A DNA stretch of 64,000 bases from positions 3,472,001-3,536,000 of the forward strand of contig NZ_CP012677.1 in NCBI RefSeq assembly GCF_001294625.1, in the 5' to 3' direction. Shown here piece by piece: positions 33,623 to 42,364 of the stretch; position 1 is the first letter of the stretch, and the number at the start of each line of letters is the position of its first letter. Below the pieces are notes generated by a model. The model did no database searches, had not been told where the DNA came from, and worked only from the letters and a program-made list of their open reading frames with translations. The translations under genes and the position numbers were made by a program. Origin of the DNA: Arthrobacter alpinus (GTDB lineage Bacteria > Actinomycetota > Actinomycetes > Actinomycetales > Micrococcaceae).

Positions 33623-33931
33623 ATGAGTTTCGCCCCCATCGCCGGAGTCCAGGCGACGACGCCCACAGCTTTTTTGCCCGCCACGGAAGCCTCCGCCGGT
33701 GCCACGAACGGGAACGGGTTCGGGCTGGCCTTGACGGGTGCCCTGGACAATGCGCAGGCGCTGTCCAGCGAATCGAAAACCCTCGCCGTCCAGGCAGTGA
33801 CAGGGAACCTCGATGACATCCACAACGCCACCATCGCCTCAACCCGCGCCCAGGTGACCTTGGAGCTGGTTGCCACGGTGCGCAACAAGGGCGTCGACGC
33901 ATTTAACGAGATTATGAGGATGCAGGCCTGA
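33623..33931 (+). CDS. fliE: MS-ring/rod adaptor FliE
   Basis: 102 residues. C-terminal helix pattern LDDIHNATIASTRAQVTLEL and VATVRNKGVDAFNEIMRMQA is the FliE signature, and NGNGFGLALTGALDNAQAL precedes it. It links the FliF ring to the rod. The N-terminal 30 residues are variable. TGATG overlap with fliF. Confidence 0.92.
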   Translation: MSFAPIAGVQATTPTAFLPATEASAGATNGNGFGLALTGALDNAQALSSESKTLAVQAVTGNLDDIHNATIASTRAQVTLELVATVRNKGVDAFNEIMRMQA

Positions 33932-35526
33932 TGCCTCCCGTCATCACCAAGTTCATGGGCCGGGCCTCCGGGACCCTCAAGGGTTTCAGCATGGCCCAGC
34001 GCACCCTTGCCGTCATTGGTATTGCCGTGCTGGTGCTGGGCACGGTGGCCCTGGCGTCTTGGCTGAGCAAACCTACGTACTCCCCCCTGTTCTCTGGGGT
34101 TGCCGCGGCAGACGCCAGCGCCATTGTGGCCCAGCTCAAGACGGACAACGTCCCCTACCAGCTGAGCAACGGCGGCTCCACCATCTTGGTGCCCGACGCC
34201 AACGTCTATGAGGAACGGCTCAAGTCCGCCTCTGCCGGCCTGCCCGCCGCCACCACGGGCGGCTACTCCCTCCTGGACACCATGGGGGTGACGTCCTCGG
34301 AATTCCAGCAGAATGTCACTTACAAGCGGGCCATGGAAGGTGAACTGGCCAAGACCATCATGGCCATGAAGGGCGTGCAAAACGCCTCAGTGAAACTGGC
34401 CATACCGGAAAAGACCGTTTTCACCTCCACCAAATCCGATCCCACGGCCTCGGTTTTTGTTGAAACCGGCGGTTCGGCTGCCATGTCAGCGGGCCAGATC
34501 GAAGCAGTGGTGCACCTTGTCTCCTCCGCCGTGGACGGGCTGACCCCGGCCAACGTGTCGGTGGTGGACGCGAAGGGCACTGTTTTGTCGGCCGCCGGCA
34601 GTGCCGCAGCAGGCGGGGCTGACAAGCAGCGGACGGAGTATGAAAACCGGGTGGGTGCGGCCGTCCAGTCCATGCTTGACCGGGTGGTGGGGCCGGGAAA
34701 ATCCACTGTCTCGCTGACAGCTGCGATGGATGAATCCTCCTCCCAGGTCCTCAAGGAGTCCTTCGTGGCCCCGGAGGGTGCCCCCGCCCTGAACGAGTCC
34801 TCTGAATCCATCAAGTCCACCTCCGGCACGGGTGCCGGGGCGGGCGTCCTTGGTCCGGATAACATTGCAGTCCCCAACGGGGCGGCGACCGGGGGTAACT
34901 CCGAGTCCACAAACGTGACCAAGAACAATGCCGTGGACAAGACCACCGCCAACACCAGTATCCCGGCCGGGACCTTGCAAAAGCAGTCGCTGGCGGTTGC
35001 CGTGGACACCGATGCTGCCAAGGCCGTGGACGCTGCCACGCTCACTGACATGGTGGTTGCCGCGGCAGGAATTGACCGTGCCCGGGGTGACGTGGTGACG
35101 CTTAAGGTCATGCCGTTCTCCACGGCAACAGCCGATGAAGCCAAATCGGCGCTGGATGCCGCCAAGGCCGACGCGAATGCTGCGGCCACGGCCAAGACCT
35201 GGCAGACCATCCTCTACGCCGCGCTGGCGGTCCTGCTGCTCCTGCTGATCCTGGTCCTGTACGCCCGCAAAAATCGGCGCCAGGTGCGTGAACTGGTTGA
35301 TTTGGGTGAGCGGACCGAAACGGCGAACCAGCTGAATGCCCTGTCCATGGTGAACGGGCTGGAGACGACGGCGCTGCCGAGAATCCCGGAGCCCGTGGCA
35401 CTTCCCGCCGTGGAAAACACCGACACCGACACCAAACGTGCCTCCATTAATGCCCTGGCCCTGGCGGATCCTGGCAAGGCTGCGGTATTGATGCGCACGC
35501 TCATGGATGATGGGCGGCAGGCATGA
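33931..35526 (+). CDS. fliF: MS-ring protein FliF
   Basis: 531 residues. First membrane helix about residues 27-46 (LAVIGIAVLVLGTVALASWL), then the YscJ/FliF ring domains (YSPLFSGVAAADASAIVAQL, QKNVTYKRAMEGELAKTIMA-like section, VKLAIPEKTVFT), and the C-terminal membrane helix ILYAALAVLLLLLILVLYAR. A Ser/Thr/Gly-rich linker sits between the ring domains and the second helix. It builds the ring on which rotor and export gate assemble. Overlaps fliG by ATGA. Confidence 0.95.
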   Translation: MPPVITKFMGRASGTLKGFSMAQRTLAVIGIAVLVLGTVALASWLSKPTYSPLFSGVAAADASAIVAQLKTDNVPYQLSNGGSTILVPDANVYEERLKSASAGLPAATTGGYSLLDTMGVTSSEFQQNVTYKRAMEGELAKTIMAMKGVQNASVKLAIPEKTVFTSTKSDPTASVFVETGGSAAMSAGQIEAVVHLVSSAVDGLTPANVSVVDAKGTVLSAAGSAAAGGADKQRTEYENRVGAAVQSMLDRVVGPGKSTVSLTAAMDESSSQVLKESFVAPEGAPALNESSESIKSTSGTGAGAGVLGPDNIAVPNGAATGGNSESTNVTKNNAVDKTTANTSIPAGTLQKQSLAVAVDTDAAKAVDAATLTDMVVAAAGIDRARGDVVTLKVMPFSTATADEAKSALDAAKADANAAATAKTWQTILYAALAVLLLLLILVLYARKNRRQVRELVDLGERTETANQLNALSMVNGLETTALPRIPEPVALPAVENTDTDTKRASINALALADPGKAAVLMRTLMDDGRQA

Positions 35527-36536
35527 GGGACACGCTGGTACTTACCGGAGCACAAAAAGTGGCTGCCATCTTGATGCAACTCTCCCCCCAGGGTGCGGCA
35601 GCAGTCATGGGCCACCTCAACGACGAAGAGGCTGAGACTGTGGCCTCGGAAATCGTGCGCATGCGCCGTGTCCAGCCGGAGGTGGCCGACGCCGTCATTG
35701 AGGAAATTCACGAGCTTGCCATCAGCGGGCGCACCACGGCGACCGGTGGCAGGGAGTTTGCCGCTGGCTTGCTGGAAGCCTCCTTTGGCAGCGAACGGGC
35801 AGCGGGATTCATGGAACGACTGGCCACCGACATGGCCGGGAAACGGTTTGAGTTCCTCGACGACGCCGGCCCCACTCAGGTGGTCTCCTTGCTGGAAGGT
35901 GAGCTGCCGCAAACCATCGCGCTGGTGTTGGCCCATTTGGGTTCGCAAAGCGCGTCGGCGGCCCTCTCGGCCATGCCGGCAGCCATCCGGGCGGAGGTTG
36001 CACAGGCCATCGCCACCATGGGCCCGGCCCATCCAGACGCCGTGGATATTGTGGCGGAAACCCTCAAGCAACGCGCCGTGGCCATGGTGGCACCCCGCGG
36101 CAGGCGTGCAGCCATTGGCGGCGTGCAGCCGTTGGTGGAGATCATCAACCGCGCCGACAGCGCCACCGAAAAGGCGCTCATGGAGGATCTGGACGCCCGG
36201 GACCCGGGCCTCGCGGCAGAACTGCGCTCGAAAATGCTCTCCCTGGCTGATTTGGTCAGATTCGCCAACCACGACATCCAAAAGGTACTCCGCGGCATTG
36301 ACCCCACCACGTTGGCCAAGGCCATGCAGGGCATGCCCGCCCCCGTTGAGGAGGCCGTCCGGGCTAACATCTCCGAGCGCAACCGTGAACTGTTGGAATC
36401 CGAGATCGAGATCCTAGGGCAGGTCCGTGCCGTTGACGTGGAACTTGCGCAGTCGGAGATTGTACGTGCCATCAGGGCATTGTTTGCGGCCGGAGAGATC
36501 ACGGTCCTAGAGGACGAGGCCACCCGTGGCCACTAA
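35523..36536 (+). CDS. fliG: Rotor protein FliG
   Basis: 337 residues, the usual length. N-terminal LTGAQKVAAILMQLSPQGAA, middle EFLDDAGPTQVVSLLEGELP (EHPQ-type surface replaced by EGELPQTIALVLAHL), and C-terminal torque helix region ADLVRFANHDIQKVLRGIDP with VRANISERNRELLESEIEIL. The charged stator-facing residues (R, E, D near LEDLDARDPGLAAELRSKML) are kept. Switch and torque component at the cytoplasmic ring. Overlaps fliH by 11 bases. Confidence 0.96.
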   Translation: MRDTLVLTGAQKVAAILMQLSPQGAAAVMGHLNDEEAETVASEIVRMRRVQPEVADAVIEEIHELAISGRTTATGGREFAAGLLEASFGSERAAGFMERLATDMAGKRFEFLDDAGPTQVVSLLEGELPQTIALVLAHLGSQSASAALSAMPAAIRAEVAQAIATMGPAHPDAVDIVAETLKQRAVAMVAPRGRRAAIGGVQPLVEIINRADSATEKALMEDLDARDPGLAAELRSKMLSLADLVRFANHDIQKVLRGIDPTTLAKAMQGMPAPVEEAVRANISERNRELLESEIEILGQVRAVDVELAQSEIVRAIRALFAAGEITVLEDEATRGH

Positions 36537-37158
36537 CTCCACGGCCACCGCCGCGACCCCTTTGGTCTTCCCTGCCGTACACGGCCCCTCAGGGGCGGCC
36601 GTGCGCCAGGAGCGCCAGCGTGGGTACACCGAGGGCCATACCGCCGGGTACACGGCCGGAATGCGCCGGGCCACCGAGGAAGCGGGGCGCCTGCAGCTGC
36701 TCCAAAACAGTGAACATGTGGCCCTGCTTGCGGAGTTGCGCGCCGCCAACGCAGCAAAAATCGCGGCCCTGACCGTGTGCACAGAGTCAGTCGCAGCCAC
36801 AGCGACCCCCGTGCTTGCCGACGTTGAACAAACCCTCTTTGATGCCGCGCTGGCACTGGCTCAGGCAATTCTGGGACAGGAACTGAACGACGCAGGAACC
36901 TCCTCCCGTGCGGCACTCACCCGAGCACTGGCCGGGGGAGGGGACGTACCGCCGCTGCGGGTGCGGATGAATCCGCATGACGTGGTGGCATTACAAAGCC
37001 AGCCCGACGGGTTGGTGGCGGGCGGGATTGACATTGTCGGCGACCCCGCCATGGCGCCCGGGGATGCCGTCGCGGACTTTCCCGACGGTTTCCTGGACGC
37101 CAGCATCGCGTCCGCGCTGGAACGTGCCCGCCAAGCGCTGCAGGAGTCGCGGACGTGA
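36526..37158 (+). CDS. fliH: FliH-like regulator of the export ATPase
   Basis: 210 residues, GTG start. Central repeat-like coiled coil with glycine spacing (YTEGHTAGYTAGMRRATEEA), then a C-terminal FliH-like domain (LAQAILGQELNDAGTSSRAA, MNPHDVVAL, GGIDIVGDPAMAPGDAVADF). FliH binds FliI and anchors it at the gate. Weak sequence identity is normal for this family; position between fliG and fliI makes it secure. Confidence 0.9.
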   Translation: MATNSTATAATPLVFPAVHGPSGAAVRQERQRGYTEGHTAGYTAGMRRATEEAGRLQLLQNSEHVALLAELRAANAAKIAALTVCTESVAATATPVLADVEQTLFDAALALAQAILGQELNDAGTSSRAALTRALAGGGDVPPLRVRMNPHDVVALQSQPDGLVAGGIDIVGDPAMAPGDAVADFPDGFLDASIASALERARQALQESRT

Positions 37159-38540
37159 CCGGGAACAGCCGCGGTGGCGCTCCCGCGATTTTTGCCCACC
37201 CACGGTCCCTGACAGGCCAGGGGGCGGGGCGTTTCGCCGCTGCCTTGCGTGCTGCGGCACCGCAGCGTGTGGGAGTGGTTTCCTCAGTGGTGGGGCTCAG
37301 CGCTGAAGTGCGCGGTTTGCGCTGCGCCGTAGGGGACCTGGTGTGCCTGAGCGGGCGGACACCCGGTGCCCGGCCTATCGACGCCGAGGTTGTCGCCGTG
37401 GGGTGGGACACCGTTAAGATCATGCCGCTGGGCCCCCTGGCCGGGCTGGCCCAAGGCGATTTGGTCCATGCCAAGACCGATCCGGTGCTGGTCCCCACAG
37501 GCCGGGGCCTGCTGGGCCGGGTGTTGGACGGGCTGGGCCGCCCCATCGACGGCTTGGGACCCCTGCCGGCCAACATTGGCGTGCCCGTGGCCAACTCGGC
37601 ACCGAACTCAATGGAACGTGCACGCATCAGCACCCCCCTGAGCACCGGCGTGCGTGTCATGGATACGCTGACAACGGTTGGGCGGGGGCAGCGGATGGGC
37701 TTGTTTGCCGGTTCAGGTGTGGGCAAGTCGTCGCTGCTGTCCATGATTGCCCGCGGCACCGAAGCCGACGTCTCGGTGATCGCTTTGGTGGGCGAGCGCG
37801 GGCGCGAGGTGCGTGAATTCCTCGAAGACGACCTGGGTCCTGAAGGCCTGGCCCGATCCATTGTGGTGGTGGCCACCAGCGACGAGCCGGCACTTGTCAG
37901 GCTGCGGGCAGCATTCACGGCTACCCGGATCGCCGAGTCCTTCCGCGACGCCGGCGCCGACGTCATGTTGATGATGGACTCGCTCACCCGCGTGGCCATG
38001 GCCCAGCGTGAAATCGGGCTCTCCGTAGGCGAGCCGCCGGCGACACGCGGCTACCCGCCGTCGACCTTTTCGGTCCTGGCCCGGCTGCTGGAACGCGCCG
38101 GCACGGACAAGATCGGCTCGGTCACCGGCATGTACACGGTCCTGGTGGACGGCGATGACCACAATGAGCCCATTGCGGATGCCGTGCGCTCGATCCTGGA
38201 CGGGCACATTGTGCTGGATCGAAAGCTGGCCGTCGCCGGCCACTTTCCCTCCATTGACGCCCTCGCGTCCATCTCCCGGGTGGCCTCGAAGGTGTGCACT
38301 GCGGAGCAGAAGCACGACGCCGCAACCTTGCGCCGGGTCATGGCGGCCCGCCGGGCGGCGCAGGACTTGATAGACGTGGGCGCGTATCAAGGCGGCTCAA
38401 ACCCGTTGGTGGATGCCGCGCTGGCCCACTCAGGCGCCATAGACGGGTTCCTGCAGCAAAACCTTGACCACCAGGTGCCCGGCGAGCTGGCATGGAACGA
38501 TCTGCACTCACTCGTCACCTCGTTTGGAGGGCTTCAATGA
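37155..38540 (+). CDS. fliI: Flagellum-specific ATPase FliI
   Basis: 461 residues. Walker A GLFAGSGVGKSSLLSMIARG, catalytic GERGREVREFLEDDLGPEGL, Walker B ADVMLMMDSLTRVAMAQREI, and SEVLARLLE-type SVLARLLERAGTDKIGSVTG. A homologue of F1-beta that drives export of unfolded flagellar subunits. N-terminal beta barrel about residues 30-110. GTG start overlapping fliH by 4 bases; stop overlaps fliJ by ATGA. Confidence 0.96.
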   Translation: MTGNSRGGAPAIFAHPRSLTGQGAGRFAAALRAAAPQRVGVVSSVVGLSAEVRGLRCAVGDLVCLSGRTPGARPIDAEVVAVGWDTVKIMPLGPLAGLAQGDLVHAKTDPVLVPTGRGLLGRVLDGLGRPIDGLGPLPANIGVPVANSAPNSMERARISTPLSTGVRVMDTLTTVGRGQRMGLFAGSGVGKSSLLSMIARGTEADVSVIALVGERGREVREFLEDDLGPEGLARSIVVVATSDEPALVRLRAAFTATRIAESFRDAGADVMLMMDSLTRVAMAQREIGLSVGEPPATRGYPPSTFSVLARLLERAGTDKIGSVTGMYTVLVDGDDHNEPIADAVRSILDGHIVLDRKLAVAGHFPSIDALASISRVASKVCTAEQKHDAATLRRVMAARRAAQDLIDVGAYQGGSNPLVDAALAHSGAIDGFLQQNLDHQVPGELAWNDLHSLVTSFGGLQ

Positions 38541-38956
38541 CCAAGGCATTCAGGCTGGGCGGCTTGCTGCGCTACCGCCGGCTGCAAGAAGACCAAGCCT
38601 CCGCAGGCCTGGCCCGCGCCAACGCCACCCGCCGCACCCATGCCCAGCGCATGGCGGCCGTCCGGGGTGAACTCTCCGACAGCGATGCCGACGTCAGCTC
38701 AGCAACCGCACTTAAAGCCGCCGCTGCGTCGCGGGCCGCGTCCCGGAGCCTGTTGCTGGAGCTACAGACGCTCGGTGCCGTCATTGACGCCGATGCGCAC
38801 TGTGCGCAGGCGGCCCTGGTCAAGGCGAAAATGGCTGCCAGTGCGCTGGAAAAACTCTCGGAGAAACATGACAAGGACTGTGAGGATGCCGCATTGGTTG
38901 ATGAACAAAAGTTCCTGGATGAGCTGGCCCTCACCCGCCGGGCAGGCCGGGCATGA
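38537..38956 (+). CDS. fliJ: FliJ-like coiled-coil export protein
   Basis: 139 residues from ATG 38537 in the fliI stop. Two long antiparallel helices (FRLGGLLRYRRLQEDQASAG, LVKAKMAASALEKLSEKHDK), consistent with FliJ, the stalk-like partner of FliI. Starts with FRLGGLLRYRRLQED, matching the common F-L-L-x-R-x-x-Q-E opening of FliJ. Overlaps fliK by ATGA. Confidence 0.88.
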   Translation: MTKAFRLGGLLRYRRLQEDQASAGLARANATRRTHAQRMAAVRGELSDSDADVSSATALKAAAASRAASRSLLLELQTLGAVIDADAHCAQAALVKAKMAASALEKLSEKHDKDCEDAALVDEQKFLDELALTRRAGRA

Positions 38957-40320
38957 CCGCCGTGGGTGCAGGCACTTTGCTTGCTGCCGTGGCCCCTGCC
39001 CGCCGTGCGAGCGGAGGCGACCACGGCCAGGAGAGGACAGGCTTTTCCGACAGCCTGCAGGGCGCGGTTGACGCGGGCCTCGGTGACGGGGGTGCCGTGC
39101 AGCAAGCGCCGGCAGCAGCCGACCCTGGACTCTTCGGAGCAGAAGGAAGTCACGCGCACGGCGCCGAGCAGCTAGCGTCGTGGCCCGTAAACCACGCCAT
39201 CCCGACAGGGCTGACGGGAATTGCTGCTCCGTTCACCACCGTGACCGGAACACCTGACGCCGCGCTGAGCGCCGAAGCGTCAGATAATGCTGCGCTTGTC
39301 GCTGCAACGGCTGTAGGAGCGATCAGCGACGCAGGGCCGGCGACTCCGGCTGCTCCGGCTGCGGCCACTGATGCAGCAAAAGCACCTGCAGCTGCTGTGG
39401 CGAATGCGCCGGTAGCGGCCGCACCCATATCAGCCGCAGGACCCGCAGCAGTCCCTGGCAGCACTGTCCCTGGCGCCGACGTGGCCAGCCCGGACTCAAC
39501 CAGCCCTAGCCCAACCGGCACCGTCTTGACCAGTGCAGCCTTGACCAGTGCAGCCTTGACCAGTGCAGCCTTGACCAGTGCAGTGCCGAATGGGGCGCCG
39601 GGAGCAGCCGGGCCAGCGCCCGGAGCAGCATCTGCGCCGGCGACAGCCAGCCCACCCGTCCAGGTGGTGCCGGCAGATGGTGAAGCGTCCACCGGTGCCA
39701 CGCAGGTGGAGGGTTCGGATCCAGTGCCGCGCGACGGCGTCGTACCTCCCAAAACGGCGGACGGTGCAGCAGGCCAGCTTGGCACCACCACCAACCCCGC
39801 CGTGGTGGCACCCAGCCCGGCGGGCGTGCCCACACCGCCCCAGCAGGTACCGCCAACAGCTGCCGCGGCGGTTGTGAACCAGCCGGGACATCCGCCCCTG
39901 GCCGAGCAGTTGAGCCGGCCCATCTTTGCGCTGGCCACGGGACAAAATGGCGGCCAGATCATGACGGTGCAGGTGGTGCCGGATTCGCTGGGGCCGGTGA
40001 CGGTGCGGGCGCACATGGCCGCAGACGGCATCCGGATTGAACTCCTCGCCGCAACAGACCTCGGCAGAGACGGCCTGCGGCTGATCATGGCAGACCTCAA
40101 ACGAGATCTGTCCGGGCAGGGGATCACGTCCTCGCTGAGCCTGAACCCGGAGCTGGGGGGTGGGGCCGGAGGATCCGGGCAAGCCTTCCGGGGCAATGCC
40201 GGCGCTCCCACCGGCACCTGGAACCAGGGGTCCGGAGCCGAAACGGCAGGTGAGGCGCCGCCGTCGTCCGCACCGGCCAACAGGACTTTAAGTACCATCT
40301 CACTGGACATCACGGTCTAG
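38953..40320 (+). CDS. fliK: Hook-length control protein FliK
   Basis: 455 residues. The first 300 are a long Ala/Pro/Thr-rich ruler region without fixed structure, including the 15-bp DNA repeat at 39526-39585. The C-terminal domain (IMTVQVVPDSLGPVTVRAHM, ADGIRIELLAATDLGRDGLR, LIMADLKRDLSGQGI) is the conserved Flg_hook switch that changes export from hook to filament. Placed between fliJ and flgD as usual. Confidence 0.92.
   Translation: MTAVGAGTLLAAVAPARRASGGDHGQERTGFSDSLQGAVDAGLGDGGAVQQAPAAADPGLFGAEGSHAHGAEQLASWPVNHAIPTGLTGIAAPFTTVTGTPDAALSAEASDNAALVAATAVGAISDAGPATPAAPAAATDAAKAPAAAVANAPVAAAPISAAGPAAVPGSTVPGADVASPDSTSPSPTGTVLTSAALTSAALTSAALTSAVPNGAPGAAGPAPGAASAPATASPPVQVVPADGEASTGATQVEGSDPVPRDGVVPPKTADGAAGQLGTTTNPAVVAPSPAGVPTPPQQVPPTAAAAVVNQPGHPPLAEQLSRPIFALATGQNGGQIMTVQVVPDSLGPVTVRAHMAADGIRIELLAATDLGRDGLRLIMADLKRDLSGQGITSSLSLNPELGGGAGGSGQAFRGNAGAPTGTWNQGSGAETAGEAPPSSAPANRTLSTISLDITV
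39526..39585 (+). repeat. Four tandem 15-bp repeats inside fliK
   Basis: TTGACCAGTGCAGCC occurs four times in a row (the last copy ends GTG instead of GCC), coding LTSAA repeats. Because 15 is a multiple of three, gain or loss would change the ruler length by five residues without a frameshift. Confidence 0.85.
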
Positions 40321-40334
40321 ACAGGAGCGCCACC

Positions 40335-40781
40335 ATCACCATCGACCCCCTCGCCGGGCCCCCCAGGGCAAACGGTATCTATAGCAACACTCCTGCACGG
40401 GCACCGAAACAGGAGATGGACTCGGAAGTGTTCATGAACTTGTTGGTGGCTCAGCTGCGCAACCAGGACCCGTCCTCACCCATGGACACGAACCAGATGA
40501 TCAGCCAAACCACCCAGTTAGCCACCATGGAAAAGCTCACCAGCATGGACAAGGTCGCCATCGAGAACTTCTCGCTGCAGATGCGCATGTCGGCGGCCGC
40601 GTTGATTGGACAGACCGTCTCGTGGCTGGACAAGGACGGTACCACCACCAAGAGTGGCGTTGCCGAATCCGTCTCCTTCGCCTCCGGTGTTCCCGTGGTG
40701 AAGGTGGGCGAGATGAACATTCCCCTGGACCAAATTTCCGGCGTCACAGCACCTCAAATTAATATTCCCCAACCGGCATAG
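40335..40781 (+). CDS. flgD: Hook cap protein FlgD, probably starting at a non-standard AUC codon
   Basis: Core VFMNLLVAQLRNQDPSSPMD with QTTQLATMEKLTSM is FlgD, followed by QTVSWLDKDGTTTKSG and VKVGEMNIPLDQISGV. The first ATG (40416) would remove the N-terminal 27 residues and has its GGAG directly touching the codon. The frame is open back to 40254 without any ATG, GTG or TTG. AGGAG at 40323-40327 lies 7 bases before ATC 40335, giving ITIDPLAGPPRANGIYSN as N-terminus and 148 residues, a normal FlgD length. I favour ATC; 40416 is the alternative. Cap of the growing hook. Confidence 0.85.
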   Translation: MTIDPLAGPPRANGIYSNTPARAPKQEMDSEVFMNLLVAQLRNQDPSSPMDTNQMISQTTQLATMEKLTSMDKVAIENFSLQMRMSAAALIGQTVSWLDKDGTTTKSGVAESVSFASGVPVVKVGEMNIPLDQISGVTAPQINIPQPA

Positions 40782-40793
40782 AAGGGCTCCACC

Positions 40794-41972
40794 ATGCTTC
40801 GCTCACTGTATTCAGGTATTTCCGGCCTCCGCGCCCACCAGACCATGCTTGATGTCACCGGCAACAACATTGCCAACGTCAACACGGCCGGGTTCAAGGG
40901 TTCCTCGGTGCAGTTCCAGGACACCCTTTCCCAGATTTCCCGCCCGGGCTCGCCCGCGCAGGAACGCACCGGCGGAACGAACGCCGCCCAAGTGGGCCTG
41001 GGCGTCCAGGTGTCGGCCATCTCCACCAACTTCTCCCAGGGCTCGGCCCAGGCCACCGGCCGGGCCACGGACATGATGATCTCCGGAGACGGCTTCTTCA
41101 TCACCTCCAAGGGCGGCCAGCAGTCCTACGCCCGCGCCGGAGCCTTTGACTTTGACTCCCGCGGCCGCTTGGTTTCCCCCGACGGGGCGCTGCTTCAGGG
41201 GTGGGTTGCCAACAACGGCGCGGTCAGCACCGGTGGCGCGCTGGGTGATATCCGCATCTCCAAGGACATGGTGGCGCCCCCTAAAGCCAGCACCAATGCC
41301 GTTCTTGGCGGCAATCTGCCCGCCGATGCCAAGGACGGCATCATGGTGGTTCGTGATGTGCAGGTCTACGACGCCACGGGTGCAGCACGCCAGCTGTCCA
41401 TGACCTTCACCAAGACAGCCGCAGGCTGGAATGCTGATGCCGCCGATGACAAGGGCGCCACCACCGCCACCTTGGCGTTGACCTTTGTTGACGGCAAGCT
41501 CACCAGCGGCAGCACCCTGGGGCCGGTGGGCGGTGTCACAGTGGACTTGAGCGCGCTGACAGGCAATGCCGGGGACACCACCGCCGCCGTGAAAAGCCAG
41601 GACGGCAACGCCGCAGGAACCCTGGAATCCTTCAGCATGGGCACCGACGGAACGTTGACAGGAACCTTCTCCAACGGCGAAAACATGGTGATTGGGCAGG
41701 TTGCCCTGGCCAACTTCACCAACCCAGGGGGCCTGGAAAAAATTGGTTCCTCCAGCTACCGGGCAACGGCATCCTCCGGTGCAGCAACCATAGGCATCGG
41801 CGGGCGGGGCGGGCTGGGCGAGCTCACCAGCGGATACATAGAAATGTCCAACGTTGACCTGTCCCAGGAATTCACCAACCTGATTGTTGCTCAGCGTGGT
41901 TTCCAGGCCAACGCTCGCATCATCACCACCTCCGATGAGGTCCTGCAGGAACTGACGCAGCTCAAACGCTAG
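40794..41972 (+). CDS. flgE: Flagellar hook protein FlgE
   Basis: 392 residues. N-terminus LRSLYSGISGLRAHQTMLDV and NNIANVNTAGFKGSSVQFQD, the TISGDGFFIT motif as MMISGDGFFITSK, and C-terminal SNVDLSQEFTNLIVAQRGFQ with ARIITTSDEVLQELTQLKR. Subunit of the curved hook. Its shorter relatives FlgF and FlgG do not appear anywhere in the window. 12 bases after flgD with GAAGGGCTCC before the ATG. Confidence 0.96.
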   Translation: MLRSLYSGISGLRAHQTMLDVTGNNIANVNTAGFKGSSVQFQDTLSQISRPGSPAQERTGGTNAAQVGLGVQVSAISTNFSQGSAQATGRATDMMISGDGFFITSKGGQQSYARAGAFDFDSRGRLVSPDGALLQGWVANNGAVSTGGALGDIRISKDMVAPPKASTNAVLGGNLPADAKDGIMVVRDVQVYDATGAARQLSMTFTKTAAGWNADAADDKGATTATLALTFVDGKLTSGSTLGPVGGVTVDLSALTGNAGDTTAAVKSQDGNAAGTLESFSMGTDGTLTGTFSNGENMVIGQVALANFTNPGGLEKIGSSSYRATASSGAATIGIGGRGGLGELTSGYIEMSNVDLSQEFTNLIVAQRGFQANARIITTSDEVLQELTQLKR

Positions 41973-41979
41973 CCGGCCC

Positions 41980-42014
41980 CCACCCCACCACTCCTAACGG
42001 ATGGGGTGGGGTGG
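41980..42014 (+). terminator. Hairpin after flgE
   Basis: Stem CCACCCCACC (41980-41989) with GGTGGGGTGG (42005-42014) across a 15-base loop, directly after the flgE stop. It may end or dampen transcription from the flgB promoter before the motor genes. Confidence 0.55.
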
Positions 42015-42073
42015 TCGACAGTGAGTGGCAGTACGTGGTTGACACCATGCGAACTGCGAAAAAGGATGCGTCG

Positions 42074-42361
42074 ATGATAGTAGTGACCCGCCTTGACGGC
42101 CGGCACTTTGCGGTGAATCCGGACCTGATTGAACGCATCTTCGAGTCCCCTGACACAACCCTCGTCATGGCCGACGGGGCGCGGTTCATTGTCACCGAAG
42201 CCATGGTGGAGGTCATTGAAAAGATTGCCCACTTCCGTGCCCGCGTCATCTCCATCGCCTACAACGACGATGACGAGGGCGCCACAACGCGCACGTCACC
42301 ACGCCTGAGCATCATTCATCCCACCGGGCCAGCCGGTGGCGCAACCACGGGCGGGCACTGA
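42074..42361 (+). CDS. flbD: FlbD-family flagellar protein
   Basis: 95 residues from ATG 42074 (AAAGGA is 7 bases upstream; the open frame reaches back to 42011). The sequence MIVVTRLDGRHFAVNPDLIE followed by IFESPDTTLVMADGARFIV is the small FlbD/SwrD protein found between flgE and motA in Gram-positive bacteria. In B. subtilis this family (SwrD) raises motor power. The C-terminal 25 residues are an added Thr/Gly-rich tail. Confidence 0.9.
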   Translation: MIVVTRLDGRHFAVNPDLIERIFESPDTTLVMADGARFIVTEAMVEVIEKIAHFRARVISIAYNDDDEGATTRTSPRLSIIHPTGPAGGATTGGH

Positions 42362-42364
42362 CAC

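Noticed and set aside
39526..39585. Short tandem repeats considered as a CRISPR array
   Set aside because: Units are contiguous with no spacers, in frame inside fliK.
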